NCBI RefSeq assembly: GCF_016863515.1
Contig: NZ_BOPA01000023.1
Location: forward strand, 1 to 64,000
Length of the DNA stretch: 64,000 bases
Direction: 5' to 3'
Origin: Micromonospora gifhornensis
GTDB taxonomy: Bacteria; Actinomycetota; Actinomycetes; Mycobacteriales; Micromonosporaceae
Below the pieces are notes generated by a model that worked only from the letters and a program-made list of their open reading frames with translations, ran no database searches and was not told where the DNA came from. Shown piece by piece: positions 7,938 through 16,811 of this stretch (positions are counted from its first letter, which is position 1; each line of letters starts with the position of its first letter). The position numbers and the translations under genes are program-made.

Positions 7938-9434
7938 GTGAAGAAGCTCGGCCGCAAGGCACTCGCCGTGGCGGTCGCCGTGGCACTCGGCGCCGGCGTC
8001 ACAAGCGTTGTCACCGCCCCGGCCACCGCCTCGGTGAACGGCGGAGAGGCCCACGGCGGCGAGGCCACCTTCCTGGTGCTCACACCGCAGGGCGCCACGG
8101 TCGACCGGGCGCTGGCGCGGGTGGCCGCCGCCGACGGCCGGGTGGTCGCCGACTACCGGCAGATCGGTGTGCTGGTCGTCCGCTCCGCCAACCGTGACTT
8201 CGTCGCCGACACCGCCGGTGCGGGCGTCGAGTCCGTGGCGTCGACAGCCGGCCTGGGCACCGTGCTCGACGAGGGTCACACCGTCGAGCTGACCCCGGCG
8301 CAGGTGGCGGCCGCCGGCGGCGACCCGAGCACCGAGCCGCTGTTCGAGCAGCAGTGGAACATGCCGATGATCGACCTGCCGCGCGCCCACACGGTCACCG
8401 CCGGCAGCGCCGACGTGGTGGTCGGCGTACTGGACAGCGGCATCTCCAGCAGCCACCCCGACCTGGCCGGCCAGATCGCCCGGGACAAGAGCGCCTCCTG
8501 CCTCGGTGGGGTCGCGGACACCACCGAGGCGGCCTGGAACCCCACCACCTCCGACCACGGCACCCACGTGGCCGGCACCATCGCGGCCGCCCGCAACGGC
8601 GTCGGCGTCACCGGCGTGGCACCGGGCGTCAAGGTGGCCGCGGTGAAGGTCGTCGACAACGAGGGCTACATCTATCCGGAGGCTGCGGTCTGCGGGTTCA
8701 TGTGGGCGGCCGAGCAGGGGATGCAGCTGACCAACAACAGCTACTACATCGACCCGTGGCAGCTGAACTGCCGCAACGACGCACGCCAGCGGCCGGTGTG
8801 GCAGGCCGTGCAGCGGGCCATCCGCTACTCGCAGAGCAGGGGTGTGCTCACCGTCGCCTCCACCGGCAACTCCCACCACGACATGGCGCACCGGTTCGTC
8901 GACTCGGGCAGCCCGAACAACGGCACCCCGGAGGTACGCGAGGTCAACGGCGCCTGCCTGGTGCTGCCCGCCCAGGCGCCGGGCGTGGTGACCGTCGCCG
9001 CGGTCGGGCCGACCGGGCAGAAGAGCTACTACTCGTCGTACGGTCAGGGGGTCGTCGACGTGACCGCGCCCGGCGGCGACAGCCGGATCCGCACCCAGGG
9101 CCTGGCCCCGACGACCGCCGACGCCATCCTGTCGACCACCTTCAACACCGTGACCCGCACCGACGGCTGGGGTTGGAAGCAGGGCACCTCGATGTCCGGT
9201 CCGCACGTCACCGGCGTCGCGGCGCTGGCCCTGTCGGCTCGCCCGGGCACGGCCCCCGGGCAGCTGGCGGCGCTGCTGGAGCGCACCGCCGTGCCCCAGC
9301 CCTGCCCCGCCGGCGGGTACGACCCGGTTCCGCTGCTGCCGAGCGCGACCGACTACACGGCCACCTGCCAGGGCGGCACGCGCAACGGCTTCCACGGCGC
9401 CGGCATCGTCAACGCCTACCGCGCGGTGAAGTGA
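7938..9434 (+). CDS. Secreted S8 family serine peptidase (subtilase)
   Basis: A 498-residue secreted protease. A signal peptide of about 32 residues (MKKLGRKALAVAVAVALGAG... ending ATASV) is followed by an inhibitor-like propeptide and a subtilisin domain with a complete catalytic triad: Asp166 in GVLDSGISSSHPDL, His210 in DHGTHVAGT and Ser418 in GTSMSGPHVTG. Paired cysteines in the catalytic region suggest disulfides. The GTG start at 7938 follows a GGGGAG stretch. Likely roles are extracellular protein degradation or processing. It diverges from the LigD-polymerase gene and ends in a strong hairpin, so it is monocistronic. Confidence 0.92.
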   Translation: MKKLGRKALAVAVAVALGAGVTSVVTAPATASVNGGEAHGGEATFLVLTPQGATVDRALARVAAADGRVVADYRQIGVLVVRSANRDFVADTAGAGVESVASTAGLGTVLDEGHTVELTPAQVAAAGGDPSTEPLFEQQWNMPMIDLPRAHTVTAGSADVVVGVLDSGISSSHPDLAGQIARDKSASCLGGVADTTEAAWNPTTSDHGTHVAGTIAAARNGVGVTGVAPGVKVAAVKVVDNEGYIYPEAAVCGFMWAAEQGMQLTNNSYYIDPWQLNCRNDARQRPVWQAVQRAIRYSQSRGVLTVASTGNSHHDMAHRFVDSGSPNNGTPEVREVNGACLVLPAQAPGVVTVAAVGPTGQKSYYSSYGQGVVDVTAPGGDSRIRTQGLAPTTADAILSTTFNTVTRTDGWGWKQGTSMSGPHVTGVAALALSARPGTAPGQLAALLERTAVPQPCPAGGYDPVPLLPSATDYTATCQGGTRNGFHGAGIVNAYRAVK

Positions 9435-9437
9435 TCT

Positions 9438-9480
9438 TCGGCGGGGTCCGGCGTTCGAGGGGGACGCCGGACCCCGCCGA
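9438..9480 (+). terminator. Strong hairpin terminator after subtilase gene
   Basis: A perfect 17-bp inverted repeat (9438-9454 with 9464-9480, core GGCGGGGTCCGGCGT) with a 9-nt loop starts 3 bp after the stop codon. It separates the protease from the riboswitch-controlled glyA. Confidence 0.85.
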
Positions 9481-9510
9481 CGGCCGACGTCGCACCCGGT
9501 AGGATCGGCG

Positions 9511-9590
9511 AGGGCCGTGACTGGCGCGTGGGGATGGAGCACCATCGGGAAGCGGTCCCGTCACAACGACGCACGCCGAGCGCCTGGGCC
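9511..9590 (+). ncRNA. ZTP (pfl) riboswitch upstream of glyA
   Basis: The leader has the hallmarks of the ZMP/ZTP riboswitch. A 5' part reads AGGGCCGTGACTGGCG (from 9511). A hairpin with a GGATGGAGCACCATC-type segment and the GGGAAGCGG element follows. The 3' conserved pseudoknot partner CGCCGAGCGCCTGGGC lies at about 9574-9589. The 3' part is 25 bp before the glyA ATG, which suggests translational or transcriptional control. The family senses the purine intermediate ZTP/ZMP, which builds up when 10-formyl-tetrahydrofolate is short, and glyA is a classic target. The assignment is from recalled consensus, not a covariance search. Confidence 0.82.
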
Positions 9591-9614
9591 TTCCGCACAT
9601 CCTCTGGAGGTCGC

Positions 9615-11051
9615 ATGTCGCCCAACGCCGAGTCCACCGCCTTCCGCAGCGCACTGGAGGTCATCCGCTCCGTCGAGCCGCGGGTCGCCGACGCGATCGG
9701 CGCGGAGCTGGCCGACCAGCGCGAATCGCTCAAACTGATCGCCAGCGAGAACTACGCCTCACCGGCCACCCTGCTGGCGATGGGCAACTGGTTCAGCGAC
9801 AAGTACGCCGAGGGCACCGTCGGCCGCCGCTTCTACGCCGGCTGCCAGAACGTCGACACCGTCGAGGCGCTCGCCGCCGAGCACGCCCGGGAGCTGTTCG
9901 GCGCGACCCACGCGTACGTGCAGCCGCACTCGGGCATCGACGCCAACCTGGTGGCGTTCTGGGCGATCCTGGCCGACCGGGTGGAGGCGCCGGCGCTCAA
10001 GCAGGCGCAGGCCCGGCACGTCAACGACCTGACCGAGGCCGACTGGTTCGCGCTGCGCCGGGAGCTGGGTGACCAGCGGATGCTCGGCATGTCGCTGGAC
10101 GCCGGTGGGCACCTCACCCACGGCTTCCGGCCGAACATCTCGGGCAAGATGTTCGACCAGCGCAGCTACGGCACCGACCCGGCGACCGGCCTGGTCGACT
10201 ACGACAAGGTCGCCGAGGCCGCCCGCGAGTTCCGGCCGCTGGTGCTGGTCGCCGGCTACTCGGCGTACCCCCGGAAGGTGAACTTCCGGATCATGCGGGA
10301 GATCGCCGACTCGGTCGGCGCGACCTTCATGGTCGACATGGCCCACTTCGCCGGCCTGGTGGCGGGCAAGGTCTTCACCGGCGACTTCAACCCGGTGCCG
10401 CACGCGCACATCGTCACCACCACCACCCACAAGTCGCTGCGTGGCCCGCGCGGCGGCATGGTGCTCTGCGGCCCGGAGCTGGCCGAGCAGGTGGACCGGG
10501 GGTGCCCGATGGTGCTCGGCGGCCCGCTGCCGCACGTGATGGCCGCCAAGGCGGTCGCGCTGGCCGAGGCCCGCCGTCCCGACTTCGCCGACTACGCCCA
10601 GCGCATCGTCGACAACGCCCAGGCGCTGGCCGAGGGCCTGCTGCGCCGCGGCGCCAAGCTGGTCACCGGCGGCACCGACAACCACCTGGTGCTCATCGAC
10701 GTCAGCGGCTACGGGCTGACCGGCCGGCAGGCCGAGCAGGCGCTGCTGGACTCGGGCATCGTCACCAACCGCAACGCCGTGCCGCAGGACGTGAACGGCG
10801 CCTGGTACACCTCCGGCATCCGGATCGGCACGCCCGCGCTGACCACCCGTGGGCTGGGCGCGGCGGAGATGGACACCACGGCCGAGCTGATCCACACCGT
10901 GCTGAGCCAGACCACCGCCGGTACGAACCCGGACGGCACCGCCTCCAAGGCCAAGTACGTGCTCGACCCGGCCCTGGCCGACAAGGTCAGCCGCCAGGCC
11001 AGCGAACTGCTCGCCGGTTTCCCGCTCTACCCGAGCGTCGACCTGGGCTGA
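9615..11051 (+). CDS. glyA: Serine hydroxymethyltransferase
   Basis: A 478-residue PLP enzyme converting serine and tetrahydrofolate to glycine and 5,10-methylene-tetrahydrofolate. It has the substrate and cofactor motifs KLIASENYAS, YAEGTVGRRFYAGC, HSGIDANLVAF and the PLP lysine in TTTTHKSLRGPRGG. It is longer than the common 420-residue form. An insertion rich in Leu, Glu and Ala after IDANLVAFWAIL (about residues 122-165) is typical of a larger actinobacterial SHMT subfamily. The open frame extends back to 9528 through the riboswitch, but ATG 9615 has a CTGGAGG ribosome site, so it is the start. Expression should rise under one-carbon starvation through the leader. Confidence 0.94.
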   Translation: MSPNAESTAFRSALEVIRSVEPRVADAIGAELADQRESLKLIASENYASPATLLAMGNWFSDKYAEGTVGRRFYAGCQNVDTVEALAAEHARELFGATHAYVQPHSGIDANLVAFWAILADRVEAPALKQAQARHVNDLTEADWFALRRELGDQRMLGMSLDAGGHLTHGFRPNISGKMFDQRSYGTDPATGLVDYDKVAEAAREFRPLVLVAGYSAYPRKVNFRIMREIADSVGATFMVDMAHFAGLVAGKVFTGDFNPVPHAHIVTTTTHKSLRGPRGGMVLCGPELAEQVDRGCPMVLGGPLPHVMAAKAVALAEARRPDFADYAQRIVDNAQALAEGLLRRGAKLVTGGTDNHLVLIDVSGYGLTGRQAEQALLDSGIVTNRNAVPQDVNGAWYTSGIRIGTPALTTRGLGAAEMDTTAELIHTVLSQTTAGTNPDGTASKAKYVLDPALADKVSRQASELLAGFPLYPSVDLG

Positions 11052-11066
11052 CCGACGCGGCTTTCC

Positions 11067-11100
11067 GGCCGGCCCGACGCTGTGCGGCGTCGGGCCGGCC
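11067..11100 (+). terminator. Hairpin terminator of glyA
   Basis: A perfect 14-bp stem (GGCCGGCCCGACGC at 11067-11080 with 11087-11100) and 6-nt loop, followed by GTTTCTG, 15 bp past the stop codon. Confidence 0.85.
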
Positions 11101-11194
11101 GTTTCTGCGCTGCCGTTCTGCTGCGGATGCACTGCCTGCCCGGCGGCGGGGCGCGACCCCACTCGCCCGTGGCACCGCCGGGTCAGGCACGTCT

Positions 11195-11455
11195 TCAGTT
11201 CAGCGGGCGCTTGAGGTGGTAGCGGTGGACCTCGGTGCTGCCCTGCACGTTGTTCACGTCCTCGGCGGCGGTGACGAGTTCCCAACCTTCCCGGCCGACC
11301 CGGTTGAGATGCGCGACGGCGGTGTCACCGTAGGCGGTGACGTCCTTGCGTGACCCGTCAGGGCCGTACCAGACGAACGTGACGTGAAAGTTCCGGCCCT
11401 GCCCCTGGTAGCGGCGGACCAACAAGGCGTACTCCCAGGCAACCATGCGATCCAT
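11195..11455 (-). CDS. Small hypothetical protein
   Basis: An 86-residue soluble protein (MDRMVAWEYALLVRRY...) with alternating hydrophobic and charged residues: a beta-strand-rich N-terminus (WEYALLVRRY, FHVTFVWYGPDG) and a short helix AVAHLNRVGREGWELVTAAE. The GWELV core recalls small DUF4177-like folds that open with a WEY strand, but I cannot assign a family with certainty. The start could be ATG 11455 or ATG 11446. It lies between glyA (convergent) and helD (same strand upstream), with a 90-bp gap to helD that may hold its own promoter. No function is proposed. Confidence 0.6.
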   Translation of the reverse strand: MDRMVAWEYALLVRRYQGQGRNFHVTFVWYGPDGSRKDVTAYGDTAVAHLNRVGREGWELVTAAEDVNNVQGSTEVHRYHLKRPLN

Positions 11456-11544
11456 TATGACTGTCCACCCAGGACCGGACCACGGGGGCCGTCACAGGTT
11501 GCGAACGGGTGAACGCGCTACGTCAGCTCAACGGGGTCATCGTT

Positions 11545-13821
11545 TTACAGGGCGACAGGCAGTGCGTCGTGGTGCAGGACGACAAGGGTCGCGACGGCTC
11601 GGGTCAGTACGACGTAGAGCCGGTTCATGCCACGCGGTTCGGCGGCCACGATCTCGGCCGGCTCCACGACGATGACGTGGTCGTACTCCAGGCCCTTGAC
11701 CAGGCTGGCCGGGACCACCGCGACGCCGGGGGCGTCGATCAGCGGGGTGATCGTCTCGGTCCGGTCGTCGGCGGCGATGACGGCGACTGTCGCGTCGTGC
11801 GGCGCCTGCTGGAGTTCGTCGCGCAGCGCGGCGTGCAGGTCGTCGACCCGGCGTACGGCGAGGGTGCCACCGGGCCGGTACGACCGGGTCGGCGCGATCC
11901 CGGGGGTGAGGGCGCGGGCCGCGTACTCCGCGATCAGCGCCGGCACCCGGTAGCCGGTGTGCAGTTGCAGGGTGCGGATCTCCCGCTTGCCGATCCGGGC
12001 CAGCAACTGCGGCCACGACTGCGCCGCCAGCGGATGGGTCGCCTGCCCGAGGTCACCGACCACTGTCATCGAGGCGTACTCGACCCGCCGGGCGATCATG
12101 CGGCACTCCATCGGGGAGAGGTCCTGCGCCTCGTCGAGGATCACGTGCAGGTACGGCTCGTCGTCGGCGGAGTCCTCCTCGGCCTCCTCGACCGGCAGCG
12201 GTTCGGCCAGCACCGGCACGTACCCCTCCTCGCCGTGCGGGTCGAAGCCGTCGGCCCAGCCGACGACCTGGTGCCCCTCCCGCAGGATGACGGCCTCCGC
12301 CCAGCGCTGCGCGGCCACGACCGCGTCGTTGTCGATGCCCGGTCCGGCGAGCGCGAAGGGGGTCGACAGGTGGGGGGCGTACAACTCCCAGCCGTTGCGC
12401 AGCCCGCAGCTGAGCACGAAGGTCGCCACGCTCCGGGTGCCGGTGGTCAGCTCCCGCAGCCGCCACTCGGGCTCGGGCGCCTGCGGTGCGGCGGGCGGGC
12501 GGCCGAGCAGTTCGGCCAGTTCGTCCAGCAGCGGCACGTCGTCGACGGACCAGTCGGGCCGGTTCCGGTACGTCGCGGCCACTGCCTCGGCGTCCTCGGG
12601 GTCCAGACCGACCACCCGGGCCGGGTCGGCGAGCCAACGCAGAACCTCGGTCGGGGTCAGCGGCGGCCACCAGGCGCGGCGGAACCGACGGAACTCGTCA
12701 CGGTCGCGGACCTCCTCGGCGAAGAGCTTCCGGTCCAGGTGCCTGCCGTCGACCTCCTGCCACAGGGCCTCCAGCAGAACGGCGGTGGCGGTCGGTGCCG
12801 CGGCGTTGGGTGTGGTGCCGTCCGCCGCGCAGCGGGTGCGGATGCGACGGCGGGCCGCAGCCAGGTGCCGCGCGTCGAGCGTCAGCGGCTGGCCCGCGTA
12901 CACCAGTCGTAGCCGTTGCGGCGCGGTCGGCGGTGACTGCCAGATCAGCTCGGCCAGCACGTCGCGCATCCGGTCGTCGCCCTTGATCCGGGCGACGGCG
13001 GCGCGGTCGCGGCGGGTGGCGGTCACCCCCTCGACCAGCTCGCCGAGGGCCCGCAGGTGCACGCTCTCCTCGCCGAGGGAGGGCAGGACCCGGCTGATGT
13101 AGCGGGTGAACACGGTCGACGGGCCGACCACCAGAATGCGGCCGTCGGTGAGCCGGCCCCGGTTGGTGTAGAGCAGGTACGCCGCCCGGTGCAGCGCGAC
13201 CTGCGTCTTGCCGGTCCCGGGCCCGCCGGTGATCAGGGTGACGCCCCGGGCCGGGGCCCGGATCGCCTCGTCCTGCTCCCGTTGGATGGTGCTGACGATG
13301 TCGCGCATGTGCGCGCCACGCGAGCGCCGCAGCGCGGCCAGCAACGCCCCTTCGCCGAGCACCCGCAGCTCACCGGCCTTCTCGGGGGTGAGCACGTCGT
13401 CGTCGAGGTCGATCACCTTGGGCCCTTGGCAGAGGATGACCCGGCGGCGGATCACCCCGAGCGGGTCGCCCGGCGTCGCCCGGTAGAACGCTGCGGCGGC
13501 CGGGGCCCGCCAGTCGACAAGCAGGGGTTCGTGGTCGTCGCGTACGCCGAGGCGACCGATGTGGAAGGTCTCGCCGTCGTCGAAGTCGAGCCGGCCGAAG
13601 ACGATGCCCTCCGCCTCGGCGTCGAGCGACCGCAGCCGTACGGCCGCCCGGTGCACCATCGCGTCCCGCTCCACCAGTCCGGTGGCCGGGCCGCCGGCCG
13701 CCCGCCGATGCCCCTCGCCGGCGAGCTCGTCGGCCCGTTCCCGCGCGCCCTCCAGTAGCTCGTAGACCCGGTCCACGACGCCCTGTTCGGCAGCGATCTC
13801 CTGTCCCCTGACGTCAGCCAT
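11545..13821 (-). CDS. HelD/HelR-type superfamily 1 helicase-like ATPase (RNA polymerase recycling)
   Basis: A 758-residue UvrD/Rep-like protein. The N-terminal coiled-coil arm (about 1-60) and GIVFGRLDFDDGETFHIGR segment are typical of actinobacterial HelD. Walker A is GGPGTGKTQVALHR (about 199-212). Walker B DEAQDLSPMECRMI is followed by TVVGDLGQATHP, and the C-terminal helicase motif is VVPASLVKGLEYDHVIVVEP. HelD proteins bind RNA polymerase, pry open its clefts and remove stalled complexes. Some (HelR) displace rifamycins. I looked for a rifamycin-associated palindrome upstream and found none. It is monocistronic. Confidence 0.88.
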   Translation of the reverse strand: MADVRGQEIAAEQGVVDRVYELLEGARERADELAGEGHRRAAGGPATGLVERDAMVHRAAVRLRSLDAEAEGIVFGRLDFDDGETFHIGRLGVRDDHEPLLVDWRAPAAAAFYRATPGDPLGVIRRRVILCQGPKVIDLDDDVLTPEKAGELRVLGEGALLAALRRSRGAHMRDIVSTIQREQDEAIRAPARGVTLITGGPGTGKTQVALHRAAYLLYTNRGRLTDGRILVVGPSTVFTRYISRVLPSLGEESVHLRALGELVEGVTATRRDRAAVARIKGDDRMRDVLAELIWQSPPTAPQRLRLVYAGQPLTLDARHLAAARRRIRTRCAADGTTPNAAAPTATAVLLEALWQEVDGRHLDRKLFAEEVRDRDEFRRFRRAWWPPLTPTEVLRWLADPARVVGLDPEDAEAVAATYRNRPDWSVDDVPLLDELAELLGRPPAAPQAPEPEWRLRELTTGTRSVATFVLSCGLRNGWELYAPHLSTPFALAGPGIDNDAVVAAQRWAEAVILREGHQVVGWADGFDPHGEEGYVPVLAEPLPVEEAEEDSADDEPYLHVILDEAQDLSPMECRMIARRVEYASMTVVGDLGQATHPLAAQSWPQLLARIGKREIRTLQLHTGYRVPALIAEYAARALTPGIAPTRSYRPGGTLAVRRVDDLHAALRDELQQAPHDATVAVIAADDRTETITPLIDAPGVAVVPASLVKGLEYDHVIVVEPAEIVAAEPRGMNRLYVVLTRAVATLVVLHHDALPVAL

Positions 13822-13978
13822 GCCCGCCCCCGCAACGCACGATGATTACCGGGTGAGCCTACGAGCCGGCCTGGGGACAAAAATCATCAATCCGGACGAT
13901 CTGAAGGCGCATGGCGACCCGTACACTGAAGATGGCACGGACAAGCAGTCACTTCCTGGCCGCCTCGCACTTGTCTGC

Positions 13979-14290
13979 TCAGACCGGGACCGGGGTCTGC
14001 GCGTGCACGTGAAAGCGCAGCGACCGGGCGTCGGTGAAACACTCCCGCATCGGCCGGACCAGATCCCGATGCTCCGGGCTGCGTTCCCACGCCTCGAAGT
14101 CGGCCAGGCTGGCCCACTCGCTGGTGATCAACCACTGCTCCGGATCGGTGGCCGAGCGGCACACCTGGTCGACCAGGTGCCCCGGCACCCCGTCGGCGAC
14201 CAGGTGCCGGACGGCCTCATAGGCCCGCAGGAAGTCGTCGGTGCGCTCGGTGGGCACCCGGACGAGGAAGACGACACGTCCTCGCGTCAT
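13979..14290 (-). CDS. Antibiotic biosynthesis monooxygenase (ABM)-domain protein of the polyketide locus
   Basis: A 103-residue ABM-fold protein (MTRGRVVFLVRVP...) with the typical dimeric ferredoxin-like pattern: strand VVFLVRV, helix AYEAVRHLVA, strand EQWLITSEWASLADFEAWERS, then EHRDLVRPM and a final strand RSLRFHVHA. Such proteins oxidise anthrone-type intermediates to quinones without cofactors or act as small cyclase-like helpers. It is the last gene of the leftward PKS operon, and its ATG overlaps the KSbeta stop by 4 bp. That tight coupling supports a role in tailoring the aromatic polyketide. The exact reaction is unknown. Confidence 0.82.
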   Translation of the reverse strand: MTRGRVVFLVRVPTERTDDFLRAYEAVRHLVADGVPGHLVDQVCRSATDPEQWLITSEWASLADFEAWERSPEHRDLVRPMRECFTDARSLRFHVHAQTPVPV

Positions 14291-15540
14291 GGTTTGTCCT
14301 TCCCGGCCGGTGCCGTCCCCCGCAGCACCAGCGCACTGTTGAAACCGTCGAAGCCGCGCGCACAGACCAGACCCACCCGGGTACGCGGGCGGCGGGGCTC
14401 GCGCACAAAGTCCAGCTCGCAGCCCTCGGCGACCAGCTGCGGGCCGGCCGAGGGGGGCAGCGTGTCGTGGGCGAAGGCGAGCAGGACGGTCGCCACGTCC
14501 AGTGCCGAGCCGCCCTGGTGCGCCCGCCCGGTGAGCGCCTTGTGGGTGCTGACCGGTGGGGCCGTACCGGCGAAGACCGCCCGCAGCGCGCTGGCCTCGG
14601 CCCGGTCGTAGCGGGCCACCCCGAGCGCGTCGGGCACCACCAGATCCACCTCGTGCGGCTCGACCCCGGCGCGGCCCAGGGCCAGTCGCATCGCCCGGGC
14701 GTACTGGTGGGGGTCGCCGGCGCTCTCGGCGGTGGCGTGTGCCGCGTCGTGGGTGGCGCCCCAGCCGGTCACCTCGCCGTAGCCGCGTACCCCCCGGGCC
14801 CGCGCGTGCTCGTACTCCTCGACGACGAAGACGGCACCGCCCTCGGCGGGTAGGTAGCCGTTGGCGGAGACGTCGAACGGCAGGTAGGCCCGCTGCGGGT
14901 CGTCCACCGCGCTGAGCAGGCCGGAGCGCAGCTGGCAGGCCAGCGCGTACGGGCTCAGCGGGCATTCGGTGGCCCCGGCCAGCACCACGGACGCGCCCCG
15001 CCGGATGGTACGTACGGCGTGGGCCAGGCTGTCCAGGCCACCTGCCGACTCGGCCACCAGCACCCCGCACGGCCCCTTCGCCTGGTGCGCGATGGACAGT
15101 TGCCCGACACTCGCCGCGTAGAACCAGGCGATCGACTGGTACGCCCCGACGGTGCGGCTCGGCGACGACCAGAGCCGCTGAAGTTCCCGCTGCCCGAACA
15201 GGTTCCCGCCGGACGAACTGGCCAGGGTGACCGCCCAGCCGTACGGGTCGGCGGGGCGCTCGGGCAGGCCGGCGTCGCGCAGGGCCAGCCGGGTGGCCGC
15301 GAACCCGAGGTGGGTCCAGCGGTCGGTCTGCACCAGGACCCGGTTGTCGGTGTACCGGGCCGGGTCGAAGTCGGGCACCTCGCCGCCGAGTCGGGTCGGA
15401 TAGTCGGCGGCGTCGAACAGGGTGATCGGGCCGGTACGCCGCTGACCGGCGAGCACCGTACGCCAGTGCGCCTCGGCGCCGACGCCGCTGGGCGCGACCA
15501 CGCCGATCCCGGTCACCACCGCCCGACGACGCTCGTTCAT
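14287..15540 (-). CDS. Type II PKS ketosynthase beta / chain-length factor
   Basis: A 417-residue KSbeta. It follows the beta-ketoacyl synthase fold throughout (AVVTGIGVVAPSGV, GWAVTLASSSGGNLFG, EGGAVFVVEEYEHAR, THKALTGRAHQGGSALDVA), but the active-site cysteine is absent. The equivalent segment reads VAESAGGLDSLAH, so Ser165 replaces the nucleophile. Most CLFs carry Gln there. With KSalpha it forms the heterodimer that sets polyketide chain length. ATG 15540 overlaps the KSalpha stop by 4 bp, so the long frame extending to 16962 is not used. A priming role via decarboxylation cannot be assumed without the usual Gln. Confidence 0.9.
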   Translation of the reverse strand: MNERRRAVVTGIGVVAPSGVGAEAHWRTVLAGQRRTGPITLFDAADYPTRLGGEVPDFDPARYTDNRVLVQTDRWTHLGFAATRLALRDAGLPERPADPYGWAVTLASSSGGNLFGQRELQRLWSSPSRTVGAYQSIAWFYAASVGQLSIAHQAKGPCGVLVAESAGGLDSLAHAVRTIRRGASVVLAGATECPLSPYALACQLRSGLLSAVDDPQRAYLPFDVSANGYLPAEGGAVFVVEEYEHARARGVRGYGEVTGWGATHDAAHATAESAGDPHQYARAMRLALGRAGVEPHEVDLVVPDALGVARYDRAEASALRAVFAGTAPPVSTHKALTGRAHQGGSALDVATVLLAFAHDTLPPSAGPQLVAEGCELDFVREPRRPRTRVGLVCARGFDGFNSALVLRGTAPAGKDKP

Positions 15541-16811
15541 GCCGGCACCTCCCGGGCCAGGCGGCGGAACAGCATCGCCGACTGGAAGCCGCCGAAGCCG
15601 CTGCCGACCGACAGGGCCACGTCCACCGGCACCTCGCGTGCCTCGTTGGGCACGTAGTCCAGGTCGCACTCCGGATCCCGGGTCGTCCAGTTGGCGGTGG
15701 GCGGCACCACCCCGTACTCGATGGCCAGCGCGCAGGCGGCCATCTCGATGGAACCGATGGCGCCCAGCGAGTGCCCGACCATCGACTTGATGGAGCTGAT
15801 CGGCACCCGGTACGCGGCCGAGCCGAGCGCCCGTTTGAACGCGGCGGTCTCGTGCCGGTCGTTCTGCCGGGTGCCGGAGCCGTGTGCGCTGATGTAGGAG
15901 ATGTCCTGCGGCGCCAGTCTGGCCTGGCGCAACGCGTCGGTGATGGCCAGCGCCATCTCCACGCCGTCGGGGCGCAGGCCGGTCATGTGGTAGCCGTTGC
16001 TGCGGCTGGCGTAGCCGGCCACCTCGCAGTAGACGTGGGCGCCGCGGCGGCGGGCGTGCCCGGCCTCCTCCAGCACCAGCACCGCCGCCCCCTCGGCCAG
16101 CACGAAACCGTGCCGGTCGGCGTCGAACGGGCGCGACGCGTGCGCCGGGTCCTCGTTGTCCGGGCTGGTCGCCCCGATGGCGTCGAAGGAGGCCACGGTG
16201 ACCGGGGAGATGGGCGAGTCGGCGGCGCCGGCGAGCACGATGTCCGCCTCGCCGTCGGTGATGAGCTGGTGGGCGTAGCCGATCGCGTCGATGCCGGAGG
16301 TGCAGCCGGTGGAGATCACCTGCGCCGGGCCGTGCAGGCCGTGCGCGCAGGCCACGTCGGCGGCCAGGCTGCTCGGCACCAGCGCCTGGTAGAGGTACGG
16401 GCCGCCGAGCCCGGCGTCGACCAGCCAGTGTCGGCCGCTGTCGCTGACCGTGACGTACTCCTGTTCCAGGGCCATGGTGCCGCCGACGGCGGTGCCGAGC
16501 ACCACGCCGGCGCTGTCGCGCTCGGCGTCGGTCAACTCCAGGCCGCTGTCGGCGATCGCCTCGGCGGCGCAGGCGAGCGCGAACTGCACGTACCGGTCGG
16601 CGCGTCGCCGCCGGTCCAGCGGGATGCCCGCGGCGTCCGGGTCGAAGTCGCACTCGGCGGCGATCTGCGAGCGGAACGGCGTCGGGTCGAAGAAGCTGAT
16701 CCGGCGGGTGGCGGTACGCCCCTCGGTGATGGTCTTCCAGAACCGGTCCCGGGTCACGCCACCGGGGGCGACCACCCCGATGCCGGTCACCACGGTCCGT
16801 CGGCCGGTCAC
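15537..16811 (-). CDS. Type II PKS ketosynthase alpha
   Basis: A 424-residue KSalpha with an intact catalytic triad: Cys170 in STGCTSGIDAIGYAH, His in SAHGSGTRQNDRHET and His in KSMVGHSLGAIGSIEMA. It carries out decarboxylative Claisen condensations of malonyl-ACP with its KSbeta partner to build a poly-beta-keto chain. The cupin-KSalpha-KSbeta order is that of spore-pigment loci of the whiE/cur type. The ATG at 16811 overlaps the cupin stop by 4 bp. The product is probably a grey or brown spore or cell pigment, by analogy with whiE; no product can be read from sequence. Confidence 0.94.
   Translation of the reverse strand: MTGRRTVVTGIGVVAPGGVTRDRFWKTITEGRTATRRISFFDPTPFRSQIAAECDFDPDAAGIPLDRRRRADRYVQFALACAAEAIADSGLELTDAERDSAGVVLGTAVGGTMALEQEYVTVSDSGRHWLVDAGLGGPYLYQALVPSSLAADVACAHGLHGPAQVISTGCTSGIDAIGYAHQLITDGEADIVLAGAADSPISPVTVASFDAIGATSPDNEDPAHASRPFDADRHGFVLAEGAAVLVLEEAGHARRRGAHVYCEVAGYASRSNGYHMTGLRPDGVEMALAITDALRQARLAPQDISYISAHGSGTRQNDRHETAAFKRALGSAAYRVPISSIKSMVGHSLGAIGSIEMAACALAIEYGVVPPTANWTTRDPECDLDYVPNEAREVPVDVALSVGSGFGGFQSAMLFRRLAREVPA

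Noticed and set aside
13822..13978. Rifamycin-associated element upstream of the helD-like gene
   Set aside because: I looked for the palindrome known upstream of HelR-type genes. Only weak GATGATT/AATCATC repeats are present, which do not match.
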